The notes under the pieces are model-generated. The model made no database searches. It was not told the DNA's origin and was given only the letters and a program-made list of their open reading frames with translations. Below, piece after piece: positions 1 to 4,950 of a stretch of 5,007 bases of DNA (position 1 is the stretch's first letter; every line of letters starts with the position of its first letter). Made by a program: the position numbers and the translations under genes. The stretch is from Candidatus Pelethomonas intestinigallinarum (GTDB lineage Bacteria; Bacillota; Clostridia; Oscillospirales; Oscillospiraceae). The stretch is taken from positions 1 to 5,007 of the forward strand of contig DVGP01000192.1 in the NCBI GenBank assembly GCA_018712665.1, in the 5' to 3' direction.

Positions 1-19
1 CCCCACAGCTCACGGCACC

Positions 20-28
20 AGTATAGCA
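20..28 (-). promoter_or_regulatory. Extended -10 promoter firing leftward out of the window
   Basis: Read on the minus strand, TATACT (20-25) is preceded by TGC (26-28), giving the TGn extended -10 form. A clear -35 at the right distance is missing, which is tolerated in extended -10 promoters. Transcription would start near position 13 and leave the window, implying a gene divergent from the hydrogenase. No coding sequence for it is visible here. Confidence 0.45.
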
Positions 29-46
29 TATCCTTCCGGAAAAATC

Positions 47-65
47 TGTAACAAATCGTGATACA
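47..65. promoter_or_regulatory. Imperfect inverted repeat, possible operator
   Basis: TGTAACA (47-53) and TGATACA (59-65) form a 7-5-7 dyad with one mismatch. It covers the -35 zone of the leftward promoter, a typical place for a regulator site. It does not match the Rex or FNR consensus closely enough for me to name a regulator. Confidence 0.3.
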
Positions 66-86
66 AGATTAAATTCAGATTAAATT
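66..86. repeat. Tandem direct repeat with 11-bp period, possible response-regulator site
   Basis: AGATTAAATT occurs at 66-75 and again at 77-86, so the copies sit one helical turn apart. This spacing is typical of sites bound by OmpR/PhoB-type response regulators, as in Bacillus PhoP boxes. The pair lies roughly 53-73 bp upstream of the predicted leftward start site, where an activator could act. It is more than 110 bp upstream of the hydrogenase -35, so the leftward gene is the likelier target. Confidence 0.35.
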
Positions 87-197
87 TTCCGGCGGCGGGC
101 CGCTCTCACTCCATAAGACGGAAGCTTCACCAAAAAGTTCCAGAAAATATTCTGCCGTTTCGGAATTTTTACTGGGGCTAAAACCGTTTTCAGGCCG

Positions 198-226
198 TTG
201 ACAGGCGGGGAACCTGCCCGTATAAT
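198..226 (+). promoter_or_regulatory. Perfect-consensus sigma-A promoter of the hydrogenase gene
   Basis: TTGACA (198-203) and TATAAT (221-226) are separated by exactly 17 bp, so all 12 hexamer bases match the sigma-A consensus at ideal spacing. Transcription should begin around 233 and leave a leader of about 43 nt. The promoter decides the gene start: an upstream in-frame TTG at 198 is part of the -35 and cannot be the translation start. No regulator site is obvious, although a short ATACA/TGTAT dyad (225-237) overlaps the start region. Confidence 0.9.
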
Positions 227-261
227 ACATACTGTATCCAACAGGCACAATTTGAACGAAA

Positions 262-268
262 GAGAGGA
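262..268 (+). promoter_or_regulatory. Ribosome binding site of the hydrogenase gene
   Basis: GAGAGGA lies 7-8 nt before the ATG at 276, within the normal Firmicute spacing. It supports that ATG over the upstream in-frame TTG. Confidence 0.7.
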
Positions 269-275
269 CCCTTCA

Positions 276-1793
276 ATGCGCGGCATACCGTCTTCCATCA
301 CCAGCATCCGGAAACAAGTCTTTACCGAGGTAGCCCGTCTGGCCTACGACGGCGACTACCAGCGAATGGAGGAGATCCCCTACACCATCATTCCCGGCGA
401 GGAGGCCAAGTACCGGGAGTCCATCTTCCTGGAACGGGCCATCGTGGGCGAGCGGGTCCGGGTGGCCATGGGCCTGCCCCTCCAGCCGGTGGACCACCCC
501 TCCCGCATCACCGAGGGCCTCAGCGAGAGCGCCATCGCCGATAAGTACTACGACCCGCCCCTCATCAACATCATCAACTACGCCTGCCACGCCTGCCCCA
601 CCAAGCAGTACCGCATCACCGAGTACTGCCAGGGCTGCCTGGCCCGGTCCTGCCAGCAGGTCTGCCCCAAGGACGCCATCCGCTACGTCAACGGCAAGAG
701 CTACATCAAGCAGGACCAGTGCATCAAGTGCGGCCGCTGCGCCGAGGCCTGCCAGTACAACGCCATCATCAAGCTGGAGCGCCCCTGTCAGAAGGCCTGC
801 GGCATGGACGCCATCGGCGCCGACGACCACGGCCGGGCCAAGATCGACTACGACAAGTGCGTCTCCTGCGGCATGTGCCTGGTGAACTGCCCCTTCGGCG
901 CCATCGTGGACAAGGGCCAGATCTTCCAGCTCATCCACGCCATCAAGCGGGGGGACAAGGTGGTGGCCATCGTGGCCCCCGCCTTCCTGGGCCAGTTCGG
1001 CCCGGAGGCCACCCCCGAGCGCCTCACCGCCGCCATGAAGCGCCTGGGCTTCGCCGGCGTGGCGGAGGTGGCCGTGGGCGCCGACCTGTGCACCATCGAG
1101 GAGGCCAAGGACTTCATGGCCGAGGTGCCGGAGAAGCAGCCCTTCATGGGCACCTCCTGCTGCCCCGCCTGGTCCGTCATGGCCAAGAAGCTCTTCCCCC
1201 AGTTCAAGGACTATATCTCCATGGCCCTGACCCCCATGGTCCTCACCGCCCGGCTCCAGAAGAAGAAGGACCCCAGCTGCCGGGTGTGCTTCATCGGCCC
1301 CTGCGCCGCCAAGAAGCTGGAGGCCAGCCGCCGGACCATCCGCAGCGACGTGGACTTCGTGCTGACCTTCGAGGAGCTCCAGGGCATGTTCGAGGCCAGG
1401 AATGTCCGCTTTGAGGACATCCCCCCGGAGGAGGAGGTCCCCCTCAACGAGGGCACTGGCGCGGGCCGGGGCTTTGCCGTCAGCGGCGGCGTGGCCAACG
1501 CCGTGGTGGAGGCCATCAAGCGCATAGACCCGGACCGGGAGGTGAAGGTGGCCTACGCCGAGGGCCTGGACAACTGCAAGAAGATGCTCATGCTGGCCAA
1601 GGCCGGCAAGTACAACGGCTACCTGTTGGAGGGCATGGCCTGCCCCGGCGGCTGCGTGGCCGGCGCGGGCACCATCCAGCCCGTGGCTAAGTCCGCCGCC
1701 GCCATCAAGCGATACAGCCAGCAGGCGGACTCCCTGAGCGCCATGGACAGCCGCTACGAGGCCGACCTGGAGCTCCTGGAGGAGAGAGAATAA
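276..1793 (+). CDS. Monomeric [FeFe] hydrogenase, group B-type, with ferredoxin-like N-terminus
   Basis: This 505-residue, probably cytoplasmic enzyme should catalyse 2H+ + 2e- <-> H2, with electrons passed through its own Fe-S clusters. The N-terminal third has ferredoxin motifs: C118/C121/C126/C130-P, C149/C152/C155/C159 and C195/C198/C201/C205-P. Four further cysteines (C104, C107, C171, C175) could complete a fourth cubane. The catalytic domain carries the three H-cluster motifs: TSCCPAW (293-299), GPCAAKK (341-347) and EGMACPGGC (452-460). By comparison with Clostridium pasteurianum CpI, the H-cluster ligands are C296, C343, C456 and C460, and C295 is the proton-relay cysteine. The L2 motif has Gly where CpI has Met. 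These motif variants and the lack of a 2Fe-2S domain point to group B rather than group A. The sensory group C is disfavoured because no PAS domain is present. The ATG is set by the ribosome site and the promoter. The gene is a single-gene unit between its own promoter and terminator, with no maturase (hydEFG) in view. Its in vivo partner is unknown. Confidence 0.93.
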   Translation: MRGIPSSITSIRKQVFTEVARLAYDGDYQRMEEIPYTIIPGEEAKYRESIFLERAIVGERVRVAMGLPLQPVDHPSRITEGLSESAIADKYYDPPLINIINYACHACPTKQYRITEYCQGCLARSCQQVCPKDAIRYVNGKSYIKQDQCIKCGRCAEACQYNAIIKLERPCQKACGMDAIGADDHGRAKIDYDKCVSCGMCLVNCPFGAIVDKGQIFQLIHAIKRGDKVVAIVAPAFLGQFGPEATPERLTAAMKRLGFAGVAEVAVGADLCTIEEAKDFMAEVPEKQPFMGTSCCPAWSVMAKKLFPQFKDYISMALTPMVLTARLQKKKDPSCRVCFIGPCAAKKLEASRRTIRSDVDFVLTFEELQGMFEARNVRFEDIPPEEEVPLNEGTGAGRGFAVSGGVANAVVEAIKRIDPDREVKVAYAEGLDNCKKMLMLAKAGKYNGYLLEGMACPGGCVAGAGTIQPVAKSAAAIKRYSQQADSLSAMDSRYEADLELLEERE

Positions 1794-1890
1794 TTCAGCC
1801 GCCGCTCTCCGGCGCGGGAACAGCTCTCTGCCGCCGCGCAAATTCCCCAGTCTCTCTTTTCCGGGGGAATGGAAGGCAGCGCGCAAAATA

Positions 1891-1922
1891 AGTCTCCCTC
1901 CGCCTTTCGGCGGAGGGAGACT
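1891..1922. terminator. Bidirectional intrinsic terminator between convergent genes
   Basis: A perfect 14-bp stem (1891-1904 with 1909-1922) is closed by a 4-nt loop, TTTC on plus and GAAA (a GNRA tetraloop) on minus. On minus it runs into a T-rich end formed by 1885-1891. On plus it is followed by CCTTTTCT. It sits about 100 bp after the hydrogenase stop and 33 bp after the stop of the minus-strand gene, so it probably serves both. A weaker C5/G5 hairpin (1932-1946) lies between it and the minus-strand stop. Confidence 0.85.
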
Positions 1923-1954
1923 CCTTTTCTCCCCCCTCGATGGGGGTTGAAACG

Positions 1955-2470
1955 CTATGCGATCCGCTGCACCGGCTTTCCCGCGGCCGCCTCGATGAAG
2001 CGGCGGAAGTCGTCCGCCGTGCCGCCCTGCAGGCTCCCCTTGTCGTACACCTGCCCGTGGTTCTTGCTGAAAATGAAGACAAAGAAGTCGGCGGTCTCCG
2101 CCACGGCCAGAATCTTATCGTAATTCCACTCCGTCTTGCCCACATCTGTTGTGGAGACGAACTTGTCTTCAGAAAATACCGTCACAGCCTTCTCCGTGCC
2201 CGGAAGCAGCCTCTTTTTCGCCACGGCTCCGTTCAGCCTGTCCTCAAACAGGAAGACAAGCAGAAGGGCAAGCGCGGCAAGGGATGTGATGATCGTGGAA
2301 GCGTCAAGGGCAAAGCCGTCCGCCAGGAGCAGCAGCAGGGCGAAGACAATGACGATCCATCCCAGTATATGAGAACGGCGGCTGCGCTTTTTCCGGACGG
2401 TTTTCCGCAGTGCTCTCGCCATGACGGACAACGCTTTCGTGTCGTACCGCGTTTCAAAGGTAAATGCCAT
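1955..2470 (-). CDS. YcxB-family membrane protein
   Basis: This 171-residue protein has a short basic N-terminal region, with a cluster of Arg/Lys at about 22-32. Two hydrophobic membrane segments follow at about 35-50 and 57-75, joined by a short loop (DGFALDAS). A soluble domain at about 95-165 contains the pattern W-N-Y-x-K-I, an aromatic-rich strand (DFFVFIFS) and F-R-R-F-I. This layout fits the YcxB-like family, whose function is unknown. The basic patch before the first segment suggests the N-terminus and C-terminal domain are cytoplasmic. The ATG at 2470 has GGGAGG at good spacing and its own promoter. A longer reading frame to 2566 would start upstream of that promoter, so it is rejected. 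It is divergent from guaB and convergent with the hydrogenase gene. Family assignment is from recalled pattern, so moderate certainty; that it is a real membrane protein is well supported. Confidence 0.8.
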   Translation of the reverse strand: MAFTFETRYDTKALSVMARALRKTVRKKRSRRSHILGWIVIVFALLLLLADGFALDASTIITSLAALALLLVFLFEDRLNGAVAKKRLLPGTEKAVTVFSEDKFVSTTDVGKTEWNYDKILAVAETADFFVFIFSKNHGQVYDKGSLQGGTADDFRRFIEAAAGKPVQRIA

Positions 2471-2475
2471 GCGCG

Positions 2476-2482
2476 ACCTCCC
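2476..2482 (-). promoter_or_regulatory. Ribosome binding site of the YcxB-family gene
   Basis: The minus strand reads GGGAGGT here, about 5-7 nt before the ATG at 2470. It fixes this start over the longer open frame. Confidence 0.75.
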
Positions 2483-2503
2483 TTTCCTGAACGTGTTGTC
2501 TGC

Positions 2504-2532
2504 ATTGTACCATCCGGCAGGGGGCTGCGCAA
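2504..2532 (-). promoter_or_regulatory. Promoter of the YcxB-family gene
   Basis: On minus, TACAAT (2504-2509) is a good -10 with an extended TGG just upstream. A weak -35, TTGCGC (2527-2532), lies 17 bp away. Predicted start is near 2497, giving a leader of about 27 nt. Confidence 0.6.
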
Positions 2533-2618
2533 CGGCAAATTTGGGACCGCAATTTGGTGAAACCAACGGGGTTTCGGCCGGCGCCGTTTATTTTGAAGAG
2601 AATCCCCCGGCTTTTGTC

Positions 2619-2647
2619 TTTACAAACCGGCCGGGGCGTGATACGAT
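2619..2647 (+). promoter_or_regulatory. Promoter of guaB
   Basis: TTTACA (2619-2624, 5 of 6 consensus) and TACGAT (2642-2647) are 17 bp apart, and TGA precedes the -10 to give an extended form. Predicted start is near 2654, leaving a leader of about 30-37 nt. The leader is too short for a purine riboswitch and none is seen. I could not identify a PurR box with confidence. Confidence 0.7.
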
Positions 2648-2672
2648 GATTGCTAATCACAATTTATTGACG

Positions 2673-2678
2673 AAGGAG
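2673..2678 (+). promoter_or_regulatory. Ribosome binding site of guaB, with two possible ATG starts
   Basis: AAGGAG is followed by two in-frame ATGs: 2682 after only 3 nt and 2691 after 12 nt. Neither spacing is ideal. The second gives an N-terminus (MAFYYSEP) that lines up with the start of the related Tritrichomonas enzyme, so it is preferred. The first would add only Met-Ser-Ala. Confidence 0.6.
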
Positions 2679-2690
2679 CGTATGTCTGCC

Positions 2691-4205
2691 ATGGCCTTCT
2701 ACTACAGCGAGCCCTCCCACACCTTCAGCGAGTACCTGCTGGTCCCCGGCTACACCTCCCCGGAGTGCGTCCCCGCCAACGTGTCCCTCCGCACGCCCCT
2801 GGTGAAGTACCGCCGGGGCCAGGAGGAGTGCCCCCTGAACCTCTCCATCCCCATGGTCTCCGCCATCATGCAGTCCGTGTCCAACGACACCCTGGCGGTG
2901 GCCCTGGCCCGGGAGGGGGGACTGTCCTTCATCTACGGCTCCCAGTCCATCGAGTCCGAGGCGGCCATGGTGGCCCGGGTGAAAAACTACAAGGCCGGCT
3001 TCGTCACCAGCGACTCCAACCTGCGGCCGGACCAGAAGCTCCAGGACGTGCTGAACCTGAAGGCCCGGAACGGCCACTCCACCGTGGCCATCACCGACGA
3101 CGGCACCGGCACTGGCAAGCTCCTGGGCATCGTCACCAGCCGGGACTACCGGGTCAGCCGCATGGACCCCGGCACCCCCATCCGGGAGTTCATGACCCCC
3201 CTGGAGCGCCTGGTCACCGCCCCGGAGGGCACCACCCTGAAGGAGGCCAACGACATCATCTGGGACCACAAGCTCAACTCTCTGCCCATCGTCTCCGCCG
3301 AGGGGAACATGCGCTACTTCGTGTTCCGCAAGGACTACGAGGAGCACAAGTCCAACCCCGGTGAGCTGCTGGACGGCCAGAAGCGGTACATGGTGGGGGC
3401 GGGCATCAACACCCGGGACTACGCCCAGCGGGTCCCCGCCCTGGTGGAGGCCGGGGCCGACGTGCTGTGTATCGACTCCTCCGAGGGCTACTCCTGCTGG
3501 CAGGAGCAGACCCTGGCCTATATCCGGGAGCGCTACGGCGACACGGTGAAGGTGGGGGCCGGCAACGTGGTGGACCGGGACGGCTTCCTGTTCCTGGCCC
3601 GGGCCGGGGCCGACTTCGTGAAGGTGGGCATCGGCGGCGGCTCCATCTGCATCACCCGGGAGACCAAGGGCATCGGCCGGGGCCAGGCCACCGCCCTCAT
3701 CGAGGTGGCGGCGGCCCGGGACGAGTACTTCCGGGACACCGGCGTGTACATCCCCATCTGCTCCGACGGCGGCATCGTCCACGACTACCACATGACCCTG
3801 GCCCTGGCCATGGGGGCCGACTTCCTGATGCTGGGCCGGTACTTCGCCCGCTTCGACGAGAGCCCCACCAACCGGGTCCTGGTCAACGGCCAGTACATGA
3901 AGGAGTACTGGGGCGAGGGCTCCAACCGTGCCCGGAACTGGCAGCGCTACGACCTGGGCGGCGGCACGTCCCTGGCCTTCGAGGAGGGGGTGGACTCCTA
4001 CGTCACCTACGCCGGTCCCCTGAAGGACAACGTGGCCAAGAGCCTGTATAAGGTCAAGTCCACCATGTGCAACTGCGGCGTCACCACCATCCCGGACCTC
4101 CAGGCCAACGCCCGGCTGACCCTGGTGTCCGCCACCTCCATCGTGGAGGGCGGGTACCACGACGTGGTGCTGAAGACCCACGGGACTTCGGCGCAACACG
4201 GATAA
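2691..4205 (+). CDS. guaB: IMP dehydrogenase, Tritrichomonas foetus-like type, with CBS domains
   Basis: It oxidises IMP to XMP with NAD+, the committed step of guanine nucleotide synthesis, in the cytoplasm and probably as a tetramer. The 504 residues form a TIM barrel interrupted after about residue 105 by two CBS domains (about 105-220). The catalytic loop is GIGGGSICITR (313-323) with nucleophile C320. Other visible sites are D262 in CIDSS, SDGG (358-361) with D359 for IMP binding, and the flap dyad R419-Y420 in NWQRYDLGG. E486-G487-G488 near the C-terminus matches the monovalent-cation site contributed by the neighbouring subunit. Numbering runs one ahead of the T. foetus enzyme. Long stretches such as MVSAIMQSVS, KGIGRGQATA and the KSTMCNCG region match that protein and not common bacterial GuaB. 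The ATG at 2691 is chosen by homology; 2682 is possible. guaB has its own promoter and no guaA nearby. It could not be GMP reductase, given the CBS insert and the flap. Confidence 0.95.
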   Translation: MAFYYSEPSHTFSEYLLVPGYTSPECVPANVSLRTPLVKYRRGQEECPLNLSIPMVSAIMQSVSNDTLAVALAREGGLSFIYGSQSIESEAAMVARVKNYKAGFVTSDSNLRPDQKLQDVLNLKARNGHSTVAITDDGTGTGKLLGIVTSRDYRVSRMDPGTPIREFMTPLERLVTAPEGTTLKEANDIIWDHKLNSLPIVSAEGNMRYFVFRKDYEEHKSNPGELLDGQKRYMVGAGINTRDYAQRVPALVEAGADVLCIDSSEGYSCWQEQTLAYIRERYGDTVKVGAGNVVDRDGFLFLARAGADFVKVGIGGGSICITRETKGIGRGQATALIEVAAARDEYFRDTGVYIPICSDGGIVHDYHMTLALAMGADFLMLGRYFARFDESPTNRVLVNGQYMKEYWGEGSNRARNWQRYDLGGGTSLAFEEGVDSYVTYAGPLKDNVAKSLYKVKSTMCNCGVTTIPDLQANARLTLVSATSIVEGGYHDVVLKTHGTSAQHG

Positions 4206-4218
4206 CATTTCATATTTT

Positions 4219-4266
4219 CGGGGCCTCCGGCCCCGTACCCCGGGAGTATGGGGCCTCCGGCCCCAT
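4219..4266. repeat. Twin GC hairpins just after guaB
   Basis: Two near-identical palindromes follow one another: a 7-bp stem CGGGGCC/GGCCCCG with loop TCC (4219-4235), and an 8-bp stem ATGGGGCC/GGCCCCAT with the same loop (4248-4266). They share the 15-base core GGGGCCTCCGGCCCC. Neither is followed by a T-tract, so they are poor intrinsic terminators. They may protect the 3' end of the guaB transcript or be a small repetitive element. Confidence 0.7.
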
Positions 4267-4272
4267 GCGCCG

Positions 4273-4302
4273 GGTCACTTTTTGTGCGGACAAAAAGTGA
4301 CC
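4273..4302. repeat. 13-bp perfect hairpin with GTCACTTTTTGT arm
   Basis: GGTCACTTTTTGT (4273-4285) pairs fully with 4290-4302 around a GCGG loop. The arms contain T5 and A5 runs, but no T-tract follows on either strand, so it is probably not a terminator in itself. It stands directly beside the A6 run used by the next hairpin on minus. Confidence 0.7.
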
Positions 4303-4351
4303 AAAAAACCGCATAAGGGAGGGACCCTTTCGATGGGGTCCCTCCCTTATG
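4303..4351 (-). terminator. Intrinsic terminator for minus-strand transcription
   Basis: A perfect 16-bp stem (4312-4327 with 4336-4351) has an 8-nt loop. On the minus strand it is followed within 3 nt by T6 (complement of A4303-4308), the usual form of a rho-independent terminator. It would stop the transcript of the ribbon-helix-helix gene, about 190 nt after its stop codon, and would keep it from running antisense into guaB. On plus it has no T-tract. Confidence 0.65.
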
Positions 4352-4385
4352 TATCCCTCCCCCGCGACGACACAAAGGGGGGCGC
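4312..4385 (+). repeat. Left copy of a composite inverted repeat
   Basis: The unit consists of the 16-bp hairpin with loop TTTCGATG, a C-rich stretch (4355-4366) and the core ACGACACAAAGGGGGGCGC (4367-4385). The same three parts in the same order occur on the opposite strand at the right end of the window. The core is identical over 19 bases. The hairpin arms differ in sequence but each remains fully paired. Confidence 0.65.
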
Positions 4386-4438
4386 GCGTCGGCACAAGCT
4401 CCGCATCCCTCATCCTGCCGCGAGCAGCAGGCTTCGGT

Positions 4439-4480
4439 CGCTCCGCTGCGCCTCCTTCTTCCTCGGCAAACGCTCCGCTG
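4439..4480. repeat. 10-base direct repeat CGCTCCGCTG
   Basis: CGCTCCGCTG occurs at 4439-4448 and 4471-4480. The second copy is the loop of a GGCAAAC/GTTTGCC hairpin (4465-4487). The surrounding DNA is non-coding. No function can be assigned. Confidence 0.4.
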
Positions 4481-4493
4481 GTTTGCCTCGGAG

Positions 4494-4516
4494 CGGCCCC
4501 TTCGGGGCCGTTATTT
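4494..4516 (+). terminator. Possible plus-strand terminator
   Basis: CGGCCCC (4494-4500) pairs with GGGGCCG (4504-4510) around a TTC loop and is followed by TTATTT. The stem is short and the T-tract interrupted. It lies about 290 nt after the guaB stop, so it would at best be a backup terminator for that transcript. Confidence 0.35.
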
Positions 4517-4543
4517 ACGCCGGACTCCCGGCGGGACAGCCCT

Positions 4544-4783
4544 CTACTTGTCCTGTTGTCCTTCGGGTTCTCCCGGGGGTGCGATACACCAGAATTTATC
4601 AATGTCCCAGTCTACTTTTTCGGCGCTTGGGTCATCTCTGGTTTCTACATATTGAATGTATCGCCGCAAAATCTGTCTGATGTAGGCCGATTTGCTTCTT
4701 CTTGATCTCTGCGCCAATTCTTTGAGTTTTTCATTGATCTCTTTGGTCAAAACCACACTGACGGAAATCTTCTCTCCGTTCAC
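4544..4783 (-). CDS. Small ribbon-helix-helix (CopG/Arc-like) DNA-binding protein
   Basis: This 79-residue protein has the ribbon-helix-helix pattern: a strand KISVSVVL (5-12), helix one TKEINEKLKELAQRS (13-27), a turn RRSKS, and helix two AYIRQILRRYIQYV (33-46). Such proteins act as dimers, placing the paired strands in the DNA major groove. They serve as repressors, antitoxins or relaxosome accessory factors. The acidic/Trp-containing tail (about 47-79) resembles nothing I know. The start is GTG, chosen because a near-perfect Shine-Dalgarno stands 7 nt ahead. The open frame continues upstream to a TTG but has no support there. No toxin gene is adjacent in the window. Base composition is clearly less GC-rich than guaB and the hydrogenase gene, suggesting separate ancestry. 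Inverted repeats upstream may be its own operator. Confidence 0.8.
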   Translation of the reverse strand: MNGEKISVSVVLTKEINEKLKELAQRSRRSKSAYIRQILRRYIQYVETRDDPSAEKVDWDIDKFWCIAPPGEPEGQQDK

Positions 4784-4786
4784 GCA

Positions 4787-4795
4787 ATCACCTCC
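4787..4795 (-). promoter_or_regulatory. Near-perfect Shine-Dalgarno that selects the GTG start
   Basis: The minus strand reads GGAGGTGAT, complementary to the 16S rRNA 3' end over nine bases, with 7 nt from GGAGG to the GTG at 4783. This fixes a non-ATG start. The GGAGG lies in one arm of the adjacent inverted repeat. Confidence 0.85.
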
Positions 4796-4822
4796 GAACT
4801 GTATTTTACCGCAGTTCGGAGG
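4791..4822 (-). promoter_or_regulatory. 11-bp inverted repeat over the ribosome site: operator or SD-sequestering hairpin
   Basis: CCTCCGAACTG (4791-4801) and CAGTTCGGAGG (4812-4822) are perfect inverted arms around a 10-bp AT-rich spacer. On minus the spacer contains TAAAAT (4804-4809), a fair -10. Transcripts starting upstream would fold the GGAGG into the stem and be poorly translated. If transcription starts at this -10, the dyad is instead a likely operator for autorepression by the ribbon-helix-helix protein. I found no convincing -35. Confidence 0.6.
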
Positions 4823-4834
4823 GAAAGTGTTATC

Positions 4835-4846
4835 GGCAATATTGCC
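4835..4846. promoter_or_regulatory. 12-bp perfect palindrome upstream of the ribbon-helix-helix gene
   Basis: GGCAATATTGCC is fully self-complementary with no spacer and lies 52 bp upstream of the GTG. It may be a second regulator site. No matching protein is known to me. Confidence 0.35.
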
Positions 4847-4907
4847 TATGCACAGGGAAACTGCTCTGCCAAGACGAAACAAAGGAAAAATAGCCGCAGT
4901 GGCGAAC

Positions 4908-4924
4908 GATACCGAGGGGGTATC
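4908..4924. repeat. Short inverted repeat GATACC/GGTATC beside a GC hairpin
   Basis: GATACC (4908-4913) and GGTATC (4919-4924) flank GAGGG. It directly abuts the next hairpin. Tandem dyads upstream of a small ribbon-helix-helix gene are also seen at transfer origins, but nothing here proves that role. Confidence 0.4.
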
Positions 4925-4950
4925 CAAAGGGGGGCATGCGCCCCCCTTTG
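4925..4950. repeat. 11-bp hairpin with G6/C6 arms
   Basis: CAAAGGGGGGC (4925-4935) pairs with 4940-4950 around an ATGC loop. Its right arm overlaps the 19-base core of the right composite repeat. The left composite repeat lacks the matching C6T3 arm, so this hairpin is specific to the right copy. Confidence 0.65.

Larger units (their letters stand above)
4206..4543. other. Non-coding, hairpin-rich interval after guaB
   Basis: About 340 bp separate the guaB stop from the stop of the minus-strand ribbon-helix-helix gene. Open frames on both strands here have no ribosome site and no recognisable protein character. The interval holds, in order, twin GC hairpins, a 13-bp GTCAC hairpin, a 16-bp terminator-like hairpin, the left copy of a composite inverted repeat, a 10-base direct repeat and another GC hairpin. 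Confidence 0.7.

Noticed and set aside
225..237. ATACA/TGTAT dyad at the hydrogenase transcription start
   Set aside because: Only 5-bp arms, and partly made of the -10 hexamer itself; likely chance.
198..275. TTG start adding 26 residues to the hydrogenase
   Set aside because: The TTG is the first half of a perfect -35 box and lies upstream of the transcription start. The ATG at 276 has a proper ribosome site.
273..1886. 537-residue open frame antisense to the hydrogenase gene
   Set aside because: It is a by-product of strong C/G third-position bias. The product is a low-complexity mix of Gly, Ala, Leu, Val and His with no family resemblance, while the plus frame is a clear hydrogenase.
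1940..2560. 206-residue plus-strand frame opposite the YcxB-family gene
   Set aside because: No ribosome site or protein character. The minus strand has a promoter, ribosome site, membrane segments and family pattern.
2540..2690. Purine riboswitch or guanine-sensing leader before guaB
   Set aside because: The predicted leader is only about 30-37 nt, and the conserved core bases of a purine aptamer are absent. The GAAACC/GGTTTC stem at 2559-2575 lies upstream of the promoter.
2664..4208. 514-residue open frame antisense to guaB
   Set aside because: Same cause: low-complexity Gly/Val/His-rich product, no ribosome site, fully shadowing a conserved enzyme.
4219..4516. CRISPR array
   Set aside because: The repeats are few, short and differ in sequence, without regular spacers.
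4210..4705. Overlapping open frames on both strands downstream of guaB
   Set aside because: They run through palindromes and repeats, have no ribosome sites, and show Arg/Pro/Ser-rich low-complexity products.
4784..4927. TTG-initiated 48-residue extension of the ribbon-helix-helix protein
   Set aside because: It runs through two dyads and a hairpin and has no ribosome site, while the GTG has a near-perfect one.
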